Source of the DNA: an uncultured Bacilli bacterium
GTDB lineage: Bacteria > Bacillota_I > Bacilli_A > RF39 > UBA660
Length of the DNA stretch: 64,000 bases
Reading direction: 5' to 3'
Assembly: GCA_934168245.1 (NCBI GenBank)
Contig: CAKPMY010000001.1
Location: 223,391-287,390 of the forward strand
This document shows positions 43,333-52,177 of the stretch, piece by piece. The number at the start of each line of letters is the position of its first letter. Within the stretch, counting starts at the first letter, position 1. Made by a program: the position numbers and the translations under genes. The notes below the pieces were generated by a model. The model saw only the letters and a list, made by a program, of their open reading frames with translations. It did no database searches and was not told where the DNA came from.

Positions 43333-44550
43333 CTAGTTAAGTTCCTCTTCAATTCTCATCAATTGATTATATTTACAAATTCTATCTGTTCTAGACATAG
43401 AACCAGTCTTTATTTGACCTAAATCAAGTCCTACTGCTAAATCAGCAATAGTAGTATCTTCTGTCTCTCCAGAACGATGAGAAATAATAGTCTTATAACC
43501 ATTTTCTTTAGCAAGTCTAATTGTCTCTAAAGTCTCAGTAATAGTACCTATTTGATTTACCTTAAGTAAAATAGCATTACCAGCATGATTATCAATACCC
43601 TTTTGAAGACACTTAATATTAGTAACAAATAAGTCATCTCCTACTAATTGAATCTTATCTCCTAAACGTTCAGTAATCTTTCTAAATCCTTCCCAATCAT
43701 TTTCATCAACTGGATCTTCAATTGATACAATTGGATAAGTATTAATAAGTTCTTCATAAAAAGCAATTAACTGATCAGTAGTTAAGTCTTTACCATCTAC
43801 ATGATAGTATCCATCACTATAAAATTCAGAAGCCGCAACATCAATTGCTAATTTAACGTCTTTTAAAGGCTCATATCCAGCTTTTTTAATAGCCTCTAGT
43901 ATAAGTTCAAATCCTTCCTTATTTGAGCCTAGATTAGGAGCAAAACCACCTTCATCACCAACTCCTGTGAAATAACCTTTCTCATTTAAAACTTTCTTCA
44001 AAGAATGGAACACTTCAGCTCCAACTCTAACTCTCTCATGAATAGTATCACGTTGTGGAATAATCATAAACTCTTGAAAGTCTAAATTGTTATCAGCATG
44101 AGCTCCTCCATTAATAATATTCATCATAGGATAAGGTAAACTTCTACCCTCACCAACATATTTATATAAAGGTTTACCATCATTAATAGCACTAGCTTTT
44201 AAACAAGCCATAGATACACCAAGTATAGCATTAGCCCCAAGTCTAGATTTAGTCTCAGTACCATCAAGTTCAATCATAGTCTTATCGATTAACTCTTGAT
44301 CAGCAGCATCCATCCCAATTACTTTATCACGAATAATAGTATTAACATTATTAACAGCATTTAAAACACCTTTACCATTATATCTACTACCACCATCTCT
44401 CATCTCTAATGCTTCTCTTTCACCAGTAGATGCTCCAGATGGAACAGCTGCTCTACCTAAAATACCATTTTCAAGTATAACATCAACCTCAACTGTAGGA
44501 TTACCTCTAGAATCAAGTATTTCTCTTGCTTTAACATTTTTAATTTTCAT
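43333..44550 (-). CDS. eno: Enolase
   Basis: Enolase turns 2-phosphoglycerate into phosphoenolpyruvate in glycolysis. The 405-residue protein has the family motifs AREILDSRGNPTVEVDV, SGASTGEREALEMRDG, NIINGGAHADNNLDFQEFMI, VGDEGGFAPN, SIEDPVDENDWEGF, LLKVNQIGT and SHRSGETED. It is a little shorter than the usual 430 but with all catalytic residues. AAGGAGAT precedes the ATG. It overlaps murD by 11 bases. No terminator lies between eno and the proS promoter, so the T-box terminator may also end eno transcripts. Confidence 0.98.
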   Translation of the reverse strand: MKIKNVKAREILDSRGNPTVEVDVILENGILGRAAVPSGASTGEREALEMRDGGSRYNGKGVLNAVNNVNTIIRDKVIGMDAADQELIDKTMIELDGTETKSRLGANAILGVSMACLKASAINDGKPLYKYVGEGRSLPYPMMNIINGGAHADNNLDFQEFMIIPQRDTIHERVRVGAEVFHSLKKVLNEKGYFTGVGDEGGFAPNLGSNKEGFELILEAIKKAGYEPLKDVKLAIDVAASEFYSDGYYHVDGKDLTTDQLIAFYEELINTYPIVSIEDPVDENDWEGFRKITERLGDKIQLVGDDLFVTNIKCLQKGIDNHAGNAILLKVNQIGTITETLETIRLAKENGYKTIISHRSGETEDTTIADLAVGLDLGQIKTGSMSRTDRICKYNQLMRIEEELN

Positions 44551-45895
44551 TTTTTATCTCCTTTACTTTATCTTTAAATTCCCTACCTCTTATTTCACAC
44601 TCTTTATATTGATCCCATGATGCTGAAGCCGGACTAAGTAATATAACATCACCCTCATCAGATATTTCAACACACTTATCAAAACCATCACTTAGATGTT
44701 CAAAACTATAAGTAGGAATACCTAAACTATTACCAAAATCTAAAACCCTATCTCTACATTGTCCAATACCTATAATACCTTTAACATTCTTCATATAAGG
44801 TTTTAACTCATTAAAATCTTGTCCCCTTTCTAATCCCCCAAGTATTATTATAATAGGCTTTTCAAAAGAAGATAATGCTATCTGAGTACACTTAATATTA
44901 GTAGCCTCAGTATCATTATAAAATTTTCTTCCATCTACAGTATCAACATATTCTAATCTATGTTCAACACCTCTAAAATTAGAAATAACTTCTTCTATAA
45001 TCTCATTACTAACACCAAACTCCTTAGTAATCATAATAGCACCCATACAGTTCTCTAAATTATGTTTACCAGCAATAAATACTTTATCAGTATCCATAAC
45101 TTTTTCTCCATAGTAATAAATTGCCCCATCTTTTAAATAAGCTCCATTAATTTCTTTATTACTAGAGAAATATTTAACTGTTGATTTAATATCTTTTGTA
45201 ACATCAAGTACATCTTGATTATCTATATTAAGTATTGCTACATCATCAGAACCTTGATTCTTAAATAATTTAGCCTTTACTCTCTTATAATTATCATAAG
45301 ACTTTAAAAAATCTATATGAGCAGGACTTAAATTAGTCATTAAAGCAACATGTGGATTAAATGTTGATAAGTTTTCTAATTGTTGACAAGAAACCTCCAT
45401 TACTACTATATCTCCACTCTTTAATTCATCTAAGATACTACTAAATGGATACCCTATATTTCCTGCTAAGAAAACTTTATCTCCAAAAGCCTTCTTCATT
45501 ATTTCATAAGTCAAAGTTGTCGTTGTAGTCTTACCATTAGTACCAGTAATACCAATAATAGTAATATTCTCTGGTAACATTCTATAAGTCATCTCTACTT
45601 CATTAATAACTTCTATTCCTAACTCTCTAGCTTTTAATACATATTTATGATCAATTGGTACTCCAGGATTCTTAATTAAATAAGCAAATGAACTATCTAA
45701 TAAATCATCTGGATGGCTTCCAAATACAAGTTCTACTCCTAAATCACGTAACTCTTGTACTTGTTCAGCATCTACTTTACTTTCTTCTTTACTATCATTT
45801 AGAATTACTTGATTATTTCTTTTTATCAAAACTTTCGCAGCCTGATAACCAGATCTTGCAAACCCTAGTATCAAAATCTTCTTATTTTCAAACAT
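44540..45895 (-). CDS. murD: UDP-N-acetylmuramoylalanine--D-glutamate ligase MurD
   Basis: MurD adds D-glutamate to UDP-MurNAc-L-Ala in the cytoplasm. The 451-residue protein has the N-terminal nucleotide-sugar domain (ILGFARSGYQAAKVLIKRN), the ATP loop GITGTNGKTTTT, EVSCQQLENL, MTNLSPAHIDFL and the C-terminal FRGVEHRLEYVDTVDGRKFYNDTEATN segment with the lysine region. GGTGA precedes the ATG at 45895. The pairing with eno is not a standard operon; here they share 11 bases, so they are probably co-translated. Confidence 0.96.
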   Translation of the reverse strand: MFENKKILILGFARSGYQAAKVLIKRNNQVILNDSKEESKVDAEQVQELRDLGVELVFGSHPDDLLDSSFAYLIKNPGVPIDHKYVLKARELGIEVINEVEMTYRMLPENITIIGITGTNGKTTTTTLTYEIMKKAFGDKVFLAGNIGYPFSSILDELKSGDIVVMEVSCQQLENLSTFNPHVALMTNLSPAHIDFLKSYDNYKRVKAKLFKNQGSDDVAILNIDNQDVLDVTKDIKSTVKYFSSNKEINGAYLKDGAIYYYGEKVMDTDKVFIAGKHNLENCMGAIMITKEFGVSNEIIEEVISNFRGVEHRLEYVDTVDGRKFYNDTEATNIKCTQIALSSFEKPIIIILGGLERGQDFNELKPYMKNVKGIIGIGQCRDRVLDFGNSLGIPTYSFEHLSDGFDKCVEISDEGDVILLSPASASWDQYKECEIRGREFKDKVKEIKNEN

Positions 45896-45949
45896 AACAT
45901 TCACCAATATAATTATACTACTAAAATATTATTTTAACTACTATAAATA

Positions 45950-45979
45950 TTGAACGAAAATAAAAATATATGCTATAAT
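45950..45979 (+). promoter_or_regulatory. Promoter of the second FemX-like gene
   Basis: TTGAAC (45950-45955), 18 bases ending in TGC, TATAAT (45974-45979); the TG makes an extended -10. Confidence 0.75.
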
Positions 45980-46004
45980 ATAACCAGAATGGAGAGGGAA
46001 GAGT

Positions 46005-47246
46005 ATGAAAATAGTCACATTAAATCAAGAACAATTTGATAAATATGCTAAAACTCATAGATATAGAAACTTTTATCAAACAACTGCCTATGGCAATTCA
46101 ATGTTAAAATTTGGTTACAATGTACACTATTTTGGTATTGTCAATGAAAAAAACTCTCTAATTGGCGCAACTATGATTTTATATAAAACTGTTTTTATGA
46201 ATAACAAAATAGCCTATGCCCCTCGAGGAATTCTCTTTGATTATGCTGACTCTGAAAAAGTAAAAGAATTAGCCGAATGTCTAAAGAATCTTTTAGGTAA
46301 ACAAGGTTTCATGTTATTAAGAATTGATCCATATATTCCAATTAGTATCCATAGTAATGATGGAAATCTAATAAACATGAATAATCAAGAAAGTATAATT
46401 CTAGAAAATCTCGCAACTGCTAAATTTGAATATAAAGGTAAAAATCTCTTTTTTGAAACTGAAAAACCTAGATGGGAAGCCTTAGTATTATTAAATAAGA
46501 ATAATGACGATTTATTTGACAGTTTTGATAAACGTACTAGAAACAAAATACGAAAAGCTGCAAACTTTGGTATTGAAGTATATAAAGATCCTGAAAGAAA
46601 TATTAAAAGTCTATATCCATTTATAAAAGCAAAAGAAAATAAACCTATAAAATACTTTGAAGAACTTGTAAATAACTTTGGTGACAACATTGATATTTAC
46701 TACGCTAAAATAAATACTGAAGTTTTTATTGTTAATAGCCGTAAAATGTATGAATCTGAATTACTAAATAATGAACAACTTGCCAATCAAATTCAAAGTT
46801 ATCCCCCAGAAGATAAGGAACGTGCTAATATTTTAAATAAAAAGATGGAATCTGATAAATTAGTTAATACTTACAAGAACAATATGTTACTGGCCACTGA
46901 TTTATTAAAGAAATATCCAGATGGTATGATTATAGGTGGTGCCATGGTCATTAACTTTGATAATGCTGCCTACATCCTAACTGACGGTTTTAACGAGAAG
47001 TTCTCTTCTCTTAATGCTAGTTACTTAATAAAATGGCAAATGATTATGGACTATAATGCCCTAGGCTATAAATACTTAAATATGAATGCCGTAGTTGGAG
47101 AATTTGAAAAGAAAAATCCATACTCCGGTCTAAATGAAATGAAACTAGGTTTCAATACCCTAGTAACAGAATATATAGGAGAATTCGATATAGTCCTAAA
47201 TAATTTTACATATAATCTATATAAAAACTTTAATAAAAATAAGTAA
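46005..47246 (+). CDS. FemAB/FemX-family peptidoglycan bridge aminoacyltransferase (second copy)
   Basis: The 413-residue protein has the FemX plan: a first GNAT-like half (FYQTTAYGNSMLKFGYNVHYFGIVNEKN, KIAYAPRGILFDY), TRNKIRKAANFGIEV, a charged helix pair (about residues 245-300, shorter than in the 1721 protein), and a second half with GGAMVINFDNAAYILTDGF and NASYLIKWQMIMDYNALGYKYLNMNA. It matches FemABX more clearly than the other copy, so this may be the main enzyme for the first bridge residue. GGAGAGGGAAGAG precedes the ATG. It is read divergently from murD. Confidence 0.9.
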   Translation: MKIVTLNQEQFDKYAKTHRYRNFYQTTAYGNSMLKFGYNVHYFGIVNEKNSLIGATMILYKTVFMNNKIAYAPRGILFDYADSEKVKELAECLKNLLGKQGFMLLRIDPYIPISIHSNDGNLINMNNQESIILENLATAKFEYKGKNLFFETEKPRWEALVLLNKNNDDLFDSFDKRTRNKIRKAANFGIEVYKDPERNIKSLYPFIKAKENKPIKYFEELVNNFGDNIDIYYAKINTEVFIVNSRKMYESELLNNEQLANQIQSYPPEDKERANILNKKMESDKLVNTYKNNMLLATDLLKKYPDGMIIGGAMVINFDNAAYILTDGFNEKFSSLNASYLIKWQMIMDYNALGYKYLNMNAVVGEFEKKNPYSGLNEMKLGFNTLVTEYIGEFDIVLNNFTYNLYKNFNKNK

Positions 47247-47247
47247 A

Positions 47248-47280
47248 AAACAATCTGAACAACAACTCAGATTGTTTTTA
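47248..47280 (+). terminator. Terminator of the second FemX-like gene
   Basis: AAACAATCTGA (47248-47258) pairs with TCAGATTGTTT (47267-47277) around an 8-base loop, followed by T. Confidence 0.9.
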
Positions 47281-47318
47281 TAATGTCTAAATAATTATCA
47301 TTTCTTATTAATAGTAAA

Positions 47319-50300
47319 TCAATTATCCATATCAATTACATATGGATTTTCAGCGGTTCCATCACCATCCATATATCGAGTATTTTTTTTAAGAGATACG
47401 GATGGTCTAACACCCAAAACATGAACAACAGCATAAAATCCTTCCAACTTACCACTGTTATTAAGCCTTGAACCAACAGCATTCATACTACCATAATAAC
47501 TAGGTGATAAAGTCCACCAGGAGCACCCTGTGTTCAAATAGAGTTGAGAATCACCATTTGCCCCAGCCAATCTAACCTCATCATAAGCCAATAAACCAAC
47601 TGGATATGTTAATTTCCCATTTCCCCCAGAATCAGTTGAAACAGTAAAACCATCCCTTGAAGTATTTGGACAATTTATACTTACCATGCCAAAGTTAGAA
47701 TTATATGTTCCTGCATTATTATCTTTTCCTACCAATGAACCAAATATAAAAGTTCTATCATTACACCAAATTGTATCCTCTAATTTGGCAGTATATGCAG
47801 TCATAGTATTCTGATACCATGAGTCAATTTTCTGTTTTATTGGAGACGAATTAATATTACTAAACATTTCGTTCTTAGCCATTTCAATATCTTTACCATC
47901 CGTTAAAGTCAAGTAATAAATATAGAGATTATTTTTAAATTCAAGAATATAGTAAGCCTTGGTACAAATTCCAGTAACATTTAAGCAAGTATAGTGATAT
48001 TTTTTGCCAAGTGTAGATCTGTCTAATGACCAACCATTAGTAGAAGTAGTAGTATCAATTAAATGATAATTAGAACCATCCCAAGTAACATCATTTCCAT
48101 AAATAAAACCAAAAGTACTATCATAAGAAAAAGAATAAATACTAGTATCCAAAATATAGTTTTTATTGGTGCAAGTTGTACTAGTAAAATCACGACAAGT
48201 ATAATAGCCTTTATACAAAGTATAGTCATCATACCAGTTTTTCTTTTGAACCGTCACTAAATCAGACAAAGTATAGGTACCATTTCCATTATCAACAACA
48301 CTTTTTCCAAAAGTCATAGTTTGAGATGTAGCATCCGTAACACCATTAGATAAAGATAAAAAATACATGCTTGAATCATTTGAACCAGAAATATAACGAA
48401 CTTTAGAACACATTGTCGAATAATTTCCACAAGTATAATAACCTACTAAGTTGTCATAATTGTTAGACCATATTTTATTCTCAGCATTTTGTAAGGTATA
48501 TATTCCATTAGAATATTTAACCGAAGTCCCATAATAATATTCAGAACTTGTAGGAACATAAACGCGCTCTAATATATCTACAGTAGATGGCGAATAATTG
48601 TCATATTCATACCTCGTTCCATACATATATCCAACATCAGATGGAGAAGTTGAGTCAGAACTAATCATACTAGTCCCTATTTGAGTAGAAACACCCGTAT
48701 TATTGCAGTCTTTAGTAATATAACCAGATCCCTTATCAACAGAAAATGTTACTGAATTAGTTCCCATAGAACTACCAGCATGTCTCTTATACTTCACCGT
48801 TATTACATTTGAAGAAGTAATATTTTCCAGCATAATAAAACTGCTTTCAATACCACTATAGGCACCAATCTCTACACCATCCTTATAAAAATAAGCAACA
48901 TCATTAGAAATAGCAGAAGAAACAGAATATGATAATATATAATTGCCAGATTCAGATACAGAAAAAGAAATTTGACTACTGCTTTCATTTTCTTTATTAA
49001 TACTTGTCCATTTATTTGTTGCACTATCATATGTATATGGATAATTTTGATCATTTGAAACATTAATGTATTTACTTTGTACTATAGGAGTATACTGACT
49101 ATATTTTTCAAGAAATTTACCATTATAAATTAACTTTACGCCTCCAGTATTTGTCGTTCTAACCATTTTCCAGCAAATATTAGCAAATAAAACATTATTA
49201 TTGTCCACGATTCCCCTATAGTAATACACTGGATATTGATCATTTACCGTTCCATTTCTTGTGTAAACACCTGAATTAGCAGTTGTTAATGATTCATTCA
49301 AATTTATATTAGTATCTAAACCCTTTGTATTATCTGCCATTAATTTATATAAAGTTTGTACTTTTGAAACAGTACCATTCATTGATTTCAAAAGACCAAC
49401 TTTTTTCCATACTGCCCTTATAGTAACATTTTCATCTGGCATAACAAAATAAGCATCTCCACTCTTTGTAACATTTTCAGTCACTATTTCCCACTTCTTA
49501 AATTGATATCCTTCACAAGTAGGTACTCTATCTTCTATCTTTACTATATCAAAAACAGAATAACTCTTAGAACTCGGCATATTAGAAACCACACATCCAT
49601 CCGGAGCATTTGCTTCATAATTAACCACATAGTTATCTTTTAAAACCGGAGTTAAAGTACTGGATTCAGTAGTTGATGTTGTACCAATACTATAAGACAC
49701 ATCAGTCCTACTATGAGTGGAATATGTTCCACCTACTCCTACCAAATTATCATTCAAGTTAGTCTCCATTGTTAATGTAGCAGTAGTTCCTGATCGCAGC
49801 CCATTTAAGTCCCATACTACTCTATTATCTATAACAGATGCAGTACCAAATGTAGTATTAATATTACTGATATTTTTTAGATTAAAATAATCAGTATCAA
49901 CATAATCAGTCAAAGTTAAATTATCATAATTTGCAGCAGAGATAGAAGCCCTATACAAAAACTCATTTAATGATTCCATATCAGCAACATATTGGGCATC
50001 AGTAACATTTTTTACCCAATCAAGTATTTCTGAAGTATTAAATTCATATTGAATACCATTAATACTCAAGTATTCATATTTAGTTTTTAAATATCTATAT
50101 TGTGGAATCTCATTAGGTGTATCAACAGTTGGGAAACCATCAGTCAAAAATAAAACTACACAATCACGATTGTCCACCTTAGTATAATTACTTAATACAT
50201 CATCTACTTTTACTAAAGCCTGATAATAATTAGTTTCTCCATTCGCGACCAAGTTATTTATATTTCTCCGTAACAAAAGAGAACTATTCGTAAAATCATT

Positions 50301-50777
50301 TTCGATTGTAGCAGTATCATTAAATGTAATCAAAGCAATCTTATTTCCCTTAGAAATAGTTTCAACCACAAAAGAAATAACATCATCCTGCATTTGATTG
50401 AGTTTATCCCCATACATACTGCCAGAAGTATCAAGCACTAAAATTACATCTGTATAATCAGATTTTTTCTTTTCTACAGTATCTAAATTAATAGTAACTC
50501 TTGCCTTACCTTTAGAAATCCATTCGGCAGATTTTGTATATTGCCATGCGCCTTCTTCTTTATTACTATAATTTAATATAGTTGATGGTACTGTCACAAT
50601 AGAAACCGGAGTAAGTGCTGCAAAAGAACTAACCATAAACACGATAAAAAGGCCTATCAAAACAATAGAACCGAGTATATATTTTTTCCCGTCTAAAAAT
50701 TGGTCTAATCTAACGTAACTACTCATCTGTCTTTCTGTCTGTCTAAGGATAGACTTTATTCTTTCCTGTGTCAACAT
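47319..50777 (-). CDS. Large VWA-domain surface protein with Cys repeats
   Basis: The 1152-residue protein has a 30-residue cytoplasmic start, one membrane helix (about 34-55) and a large outer part. A VWA domain follows (about 109-235) with a full MIDAS set: DTSGS (116-120), GETNY, and FLTDG. Then come an InlB/Flg_new-like beta domain (380-460) and three copies of a module of 50-75 residues, each ending YTC, six to seven residues, C, then YI (near 781, 859 and 929). The C-terminus is an FGE-like domain (WTLSPSYY...VGSRLNNSGKLEGFYAVVHVLGVRPSVSL). No LPxTG is present, so it is membrane bound. The ATG at 50777 follows GGTGG. Probably an adhesin. Confidence 0.8.
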   Translation of the reverse strand: MLTQERIKSILRQTERQMSSYVRLDQFLDGKKYILGSIVLIGLFIVFMVSSFAALTPVSIVTVPSTILNYSNKEEGAWQYTKSAEWISKGKARVTINLDTVEKKKSDYTDVILVLDTSGSMYGDKLNQMQDDVISFVVETISKGNKIALITFNDTATIENDFTNSSLLLRRNINNLVANGETNYYQALVKVDDVLSNYTKVDNRDCVVLFLTDGFPTVDTPNEIPQYRYLKTKYEYLSINGIQYEFNTSEILDWVKNVTDAQYVADMESLNEFLYRASISAANYDNLTLTDYVDTDYFNLKNISNINTTFGTASVIDNRVVWDLNGLRSGTTATLTMETNLNDNLVGVGGTYSTHSRTDVSYSIGTTSTTESSTLTPVLKDNYVVNYEANAPDGCVVSNMPSSKSYSVFDIVKIEDRVPTCEGYQFKKWEIVTENVTKSGDAYFVMPDENVTIRAVWKKVGLLKSMNGTVSKVQTLYKLMADNTKGLDTNINLNESLTTANSGVYTRNGTVNDQYPVYYYRGIVDNNNVLFANICWKMVRTTNTGGVKLIYNGKFLEKYSQYTPIVQSKYINVSNDQNYPYTYDSATNKWTSINKENESSSQISFSVSESGNYILSYSVSSAISNDVAYFYKDGVEIGAYSGIESSFIMLENITSSNVITVKYKRHAGSSMGTNSVTFSVDKGSGYITKDCNNTGVSTQIGTSMISSDSTSPSDVGYMYGTRYEYDNYSPSTVDILERVYVPTSSEYYYGTSVKYSNGIYTLQNAENKIWSNNYDNLVGYYTCGNYSTMCSKVRYISGSNDSSMYFLSLSNGVTDATSQTMTFGKSVVDNGNGTYTLSDLVTVQKKNWYDDYTLYKGYYTCRDFTSTTCTNKNYILDTSIYSFSYDSTFGFIYGNDVTWDGSNYHLIDTTTSTNGWSLDRSTLGKKYHYTCLNVTGICTKAYYILEFKNNLYIYYLTLTDGKDIEMAKNEMFSNINSSPIKQKIDSWYQNTMTAYTAKLEDTIWCNDRTFIFGSLVGKDNNAGTYNSNFGMVSINCPNTSRDGFTVSTDSGGNGKLTYPVGLLAYDEVRLAGANGDSQLYLNTGCSWWTLSPSYYGSMNAVGSRLNNSGKLEGFYAVVHVLGVRPSVSLKKNTRYMDGDGTAENPYVIDMDN

Positions 50778-50811
50778 ATTTACCACCATTATAGTATCTT
50801 TTATTACATTA

Positions 50812-50840
50812 ATTGTACTATATAGTATATTTTTTTTCAA
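50812..50840 (-). promoter_or_regulatory. Promoter of the VWA surface-protein gene
   Basis: TTGAAA (50835-50840), 17 bases, TACAAT (50812-50817), 35 bases before the start codon. Confidence 0.6.
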
Positions 50841-50867
50841 GATTGGCTTACAAAGAAAAATTTTTCA

Positions 50868-50897
50868 CAAAAAAAGCAGTTGTCCAAGACAACCACT
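50868..50897 (-). terminator. Terminator after tuf (end of the str operon)
   Basis: A 10-base stem (50875-50884 with 50888-50897, two G-U pairs), loop of three, and seven T on the minus strand. Confidence 0.85.
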
Positions 50898-50912
50898 TTT
50901 AGTTCGCTATAA

Positions 50913-52097
50913 TTAGCCAAGAATTTCTGTAACGTTACCAGCACCAACAGTACGTCCACCTTCACGGATAGAGAATTTAGTACCTTGTTCAAGTGCAATT
51001 GGGTGAATTAATTCAACCTCGATATTAACGTTATCACCTGGCATAACCATTTCTGTACCTTCTGGTAAAGTAATTACACCAGTTACGTCTGTAGTTCTGA
51101 AATAGAATTGAGGACGATAGTTTGTGAAGAATGGAGTATGACGTCCACCTTCTTCTTTGCTTAGTACATAAACTGTAGCTTTGAATTTATGATGAGGTGT
51201 AACACTTCCTGGTTTAGCAAGAACTTGTCCACGTTCAACTTCTTCACGAGAAATACCACGTAATAATACACCAGCATTGTCTCCTGCTTCAGCATAGTCT
51301 AATTGTTTACGGAACATTTCAATTCCTGTAACAACTGTTTTCTTAGTTGGTTTAATACCAACGATTTCAACTTCATCGTTAAGTTTTAACATACCACGTT
51401 CAACACGTCCAGTAACAACTGTACCACGACCAGTGATTGTGAATACGTCTTCAATACTCATTAAGAATGGTTTATCATTATCTCTCTCTGGAGTTGGAAT
51501 CCATTCATCAACAGCATCCATTAATTCATCAATTTTTCCAACCCATTCAGGATCTCCTTCAAGAGCCTTAAGAGCAGAACCACGAATAATTGGAGTGTTA
51601 TCTCCATCGTAACCATATTCAGTTAATAGATCACGAATTTCCATTTCTACTAAATCTAATAATTCAGGATCGTCAACCATATCACATTTATTCATGAAAA
51701 CAACCATTTTAGGTACTCCAACTTGACGAGCAAGTAAGATATGTTCACGAGTTTGTGCCATAGGTCCATCAGTAGCAGCAATAACTAAGATTGCTCCATC
51801 CATTTGAGCAGCACCTGTAATCATGTTTTTAACATAATCAGCATGTCCTGGACAGTCAACATGTGCATAATGTCTCTTATCTGTACTATATTCAACATGT
51901 GCAGTGTTGATAGTAATACCACGTTCTCTTTCTTCTGGTGCTTTATCGATATTATCGAATGCAACAGCTTCATTTCCATTCTTACCAGCTAAACATTTAG
52001 TAATAGCAGCAGTTAATGTAGTTTTACCATGATCTACGTGTCCAATTGTACCAATATTAACATGTGGTTTTGAACGATCAAATTTTTGTTTTGCCAT
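50913..52097 (-). CDS. tuf: Elongation factor Tu
   Basis: EF-Tu carries aminoacyl-tRNA to the ribosome. The 394-residue protein has all G motifs (GHVDHGKT, DCPGHADY, MNKCD, SALKALEG) and the C-terminal IREGGRTVGAGNVTEILG. The ATG at 52097 follows AAGGAGG; the frame to 52157 adds residues with no homology. It is the last gene of the str unit rpsL-rpsG-fusA-tuf, with 80 bases between fusA and tuf. Confidence 0.99.
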   Translation of the reverse strand: MAKQKFDRSKPHVNIGTIGHVDHGKTTLTAAITKCLAGKNGNEAVAFDNIDKAPEERERGITINTAHVEYSTDKRHYAHVDCPGHADYVKNMITGAAQMDGAILVIAATDGPMAQTREHILLARQVGVPKMVVFMNKCDMVDDPELLDLVEMEIRDLLTEYGYDGDNTPIIRGSALKALEGDPEWVGKIDELMDAVDEWIPTPERDNDKPFLMSIEDVFTITGRGTVVTGRVERGMLKLNDEVEIVGIKPTKKTVVTGIEMFRKQLDYAEAGDNAGVLLRGISREEVERGQVLAKPGSVTPHHKFKATVYVLSKEEGGRHTPFFTNYRPQFYFRTTDVTGVITLPEGTEMVMPGDNVNIEVELIHPIALEQGTKFSIREGGRTVGAGNVTEILG

Positions 52098-52177
52098 ATT
52101 AAAATTCCTCCTTATATATACAAAATATATTTTATCTAATAATTGAAGTTTTTTCAACTATTTTGATACTAATTTAA

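Noticed and set aside
46005..47246. Considered as a plain acetyltransferase
   Set aside because: The doubled GNAT plan with helical arm and the TRNKIRKA and NASYLIKW motifs fit FemABX better.
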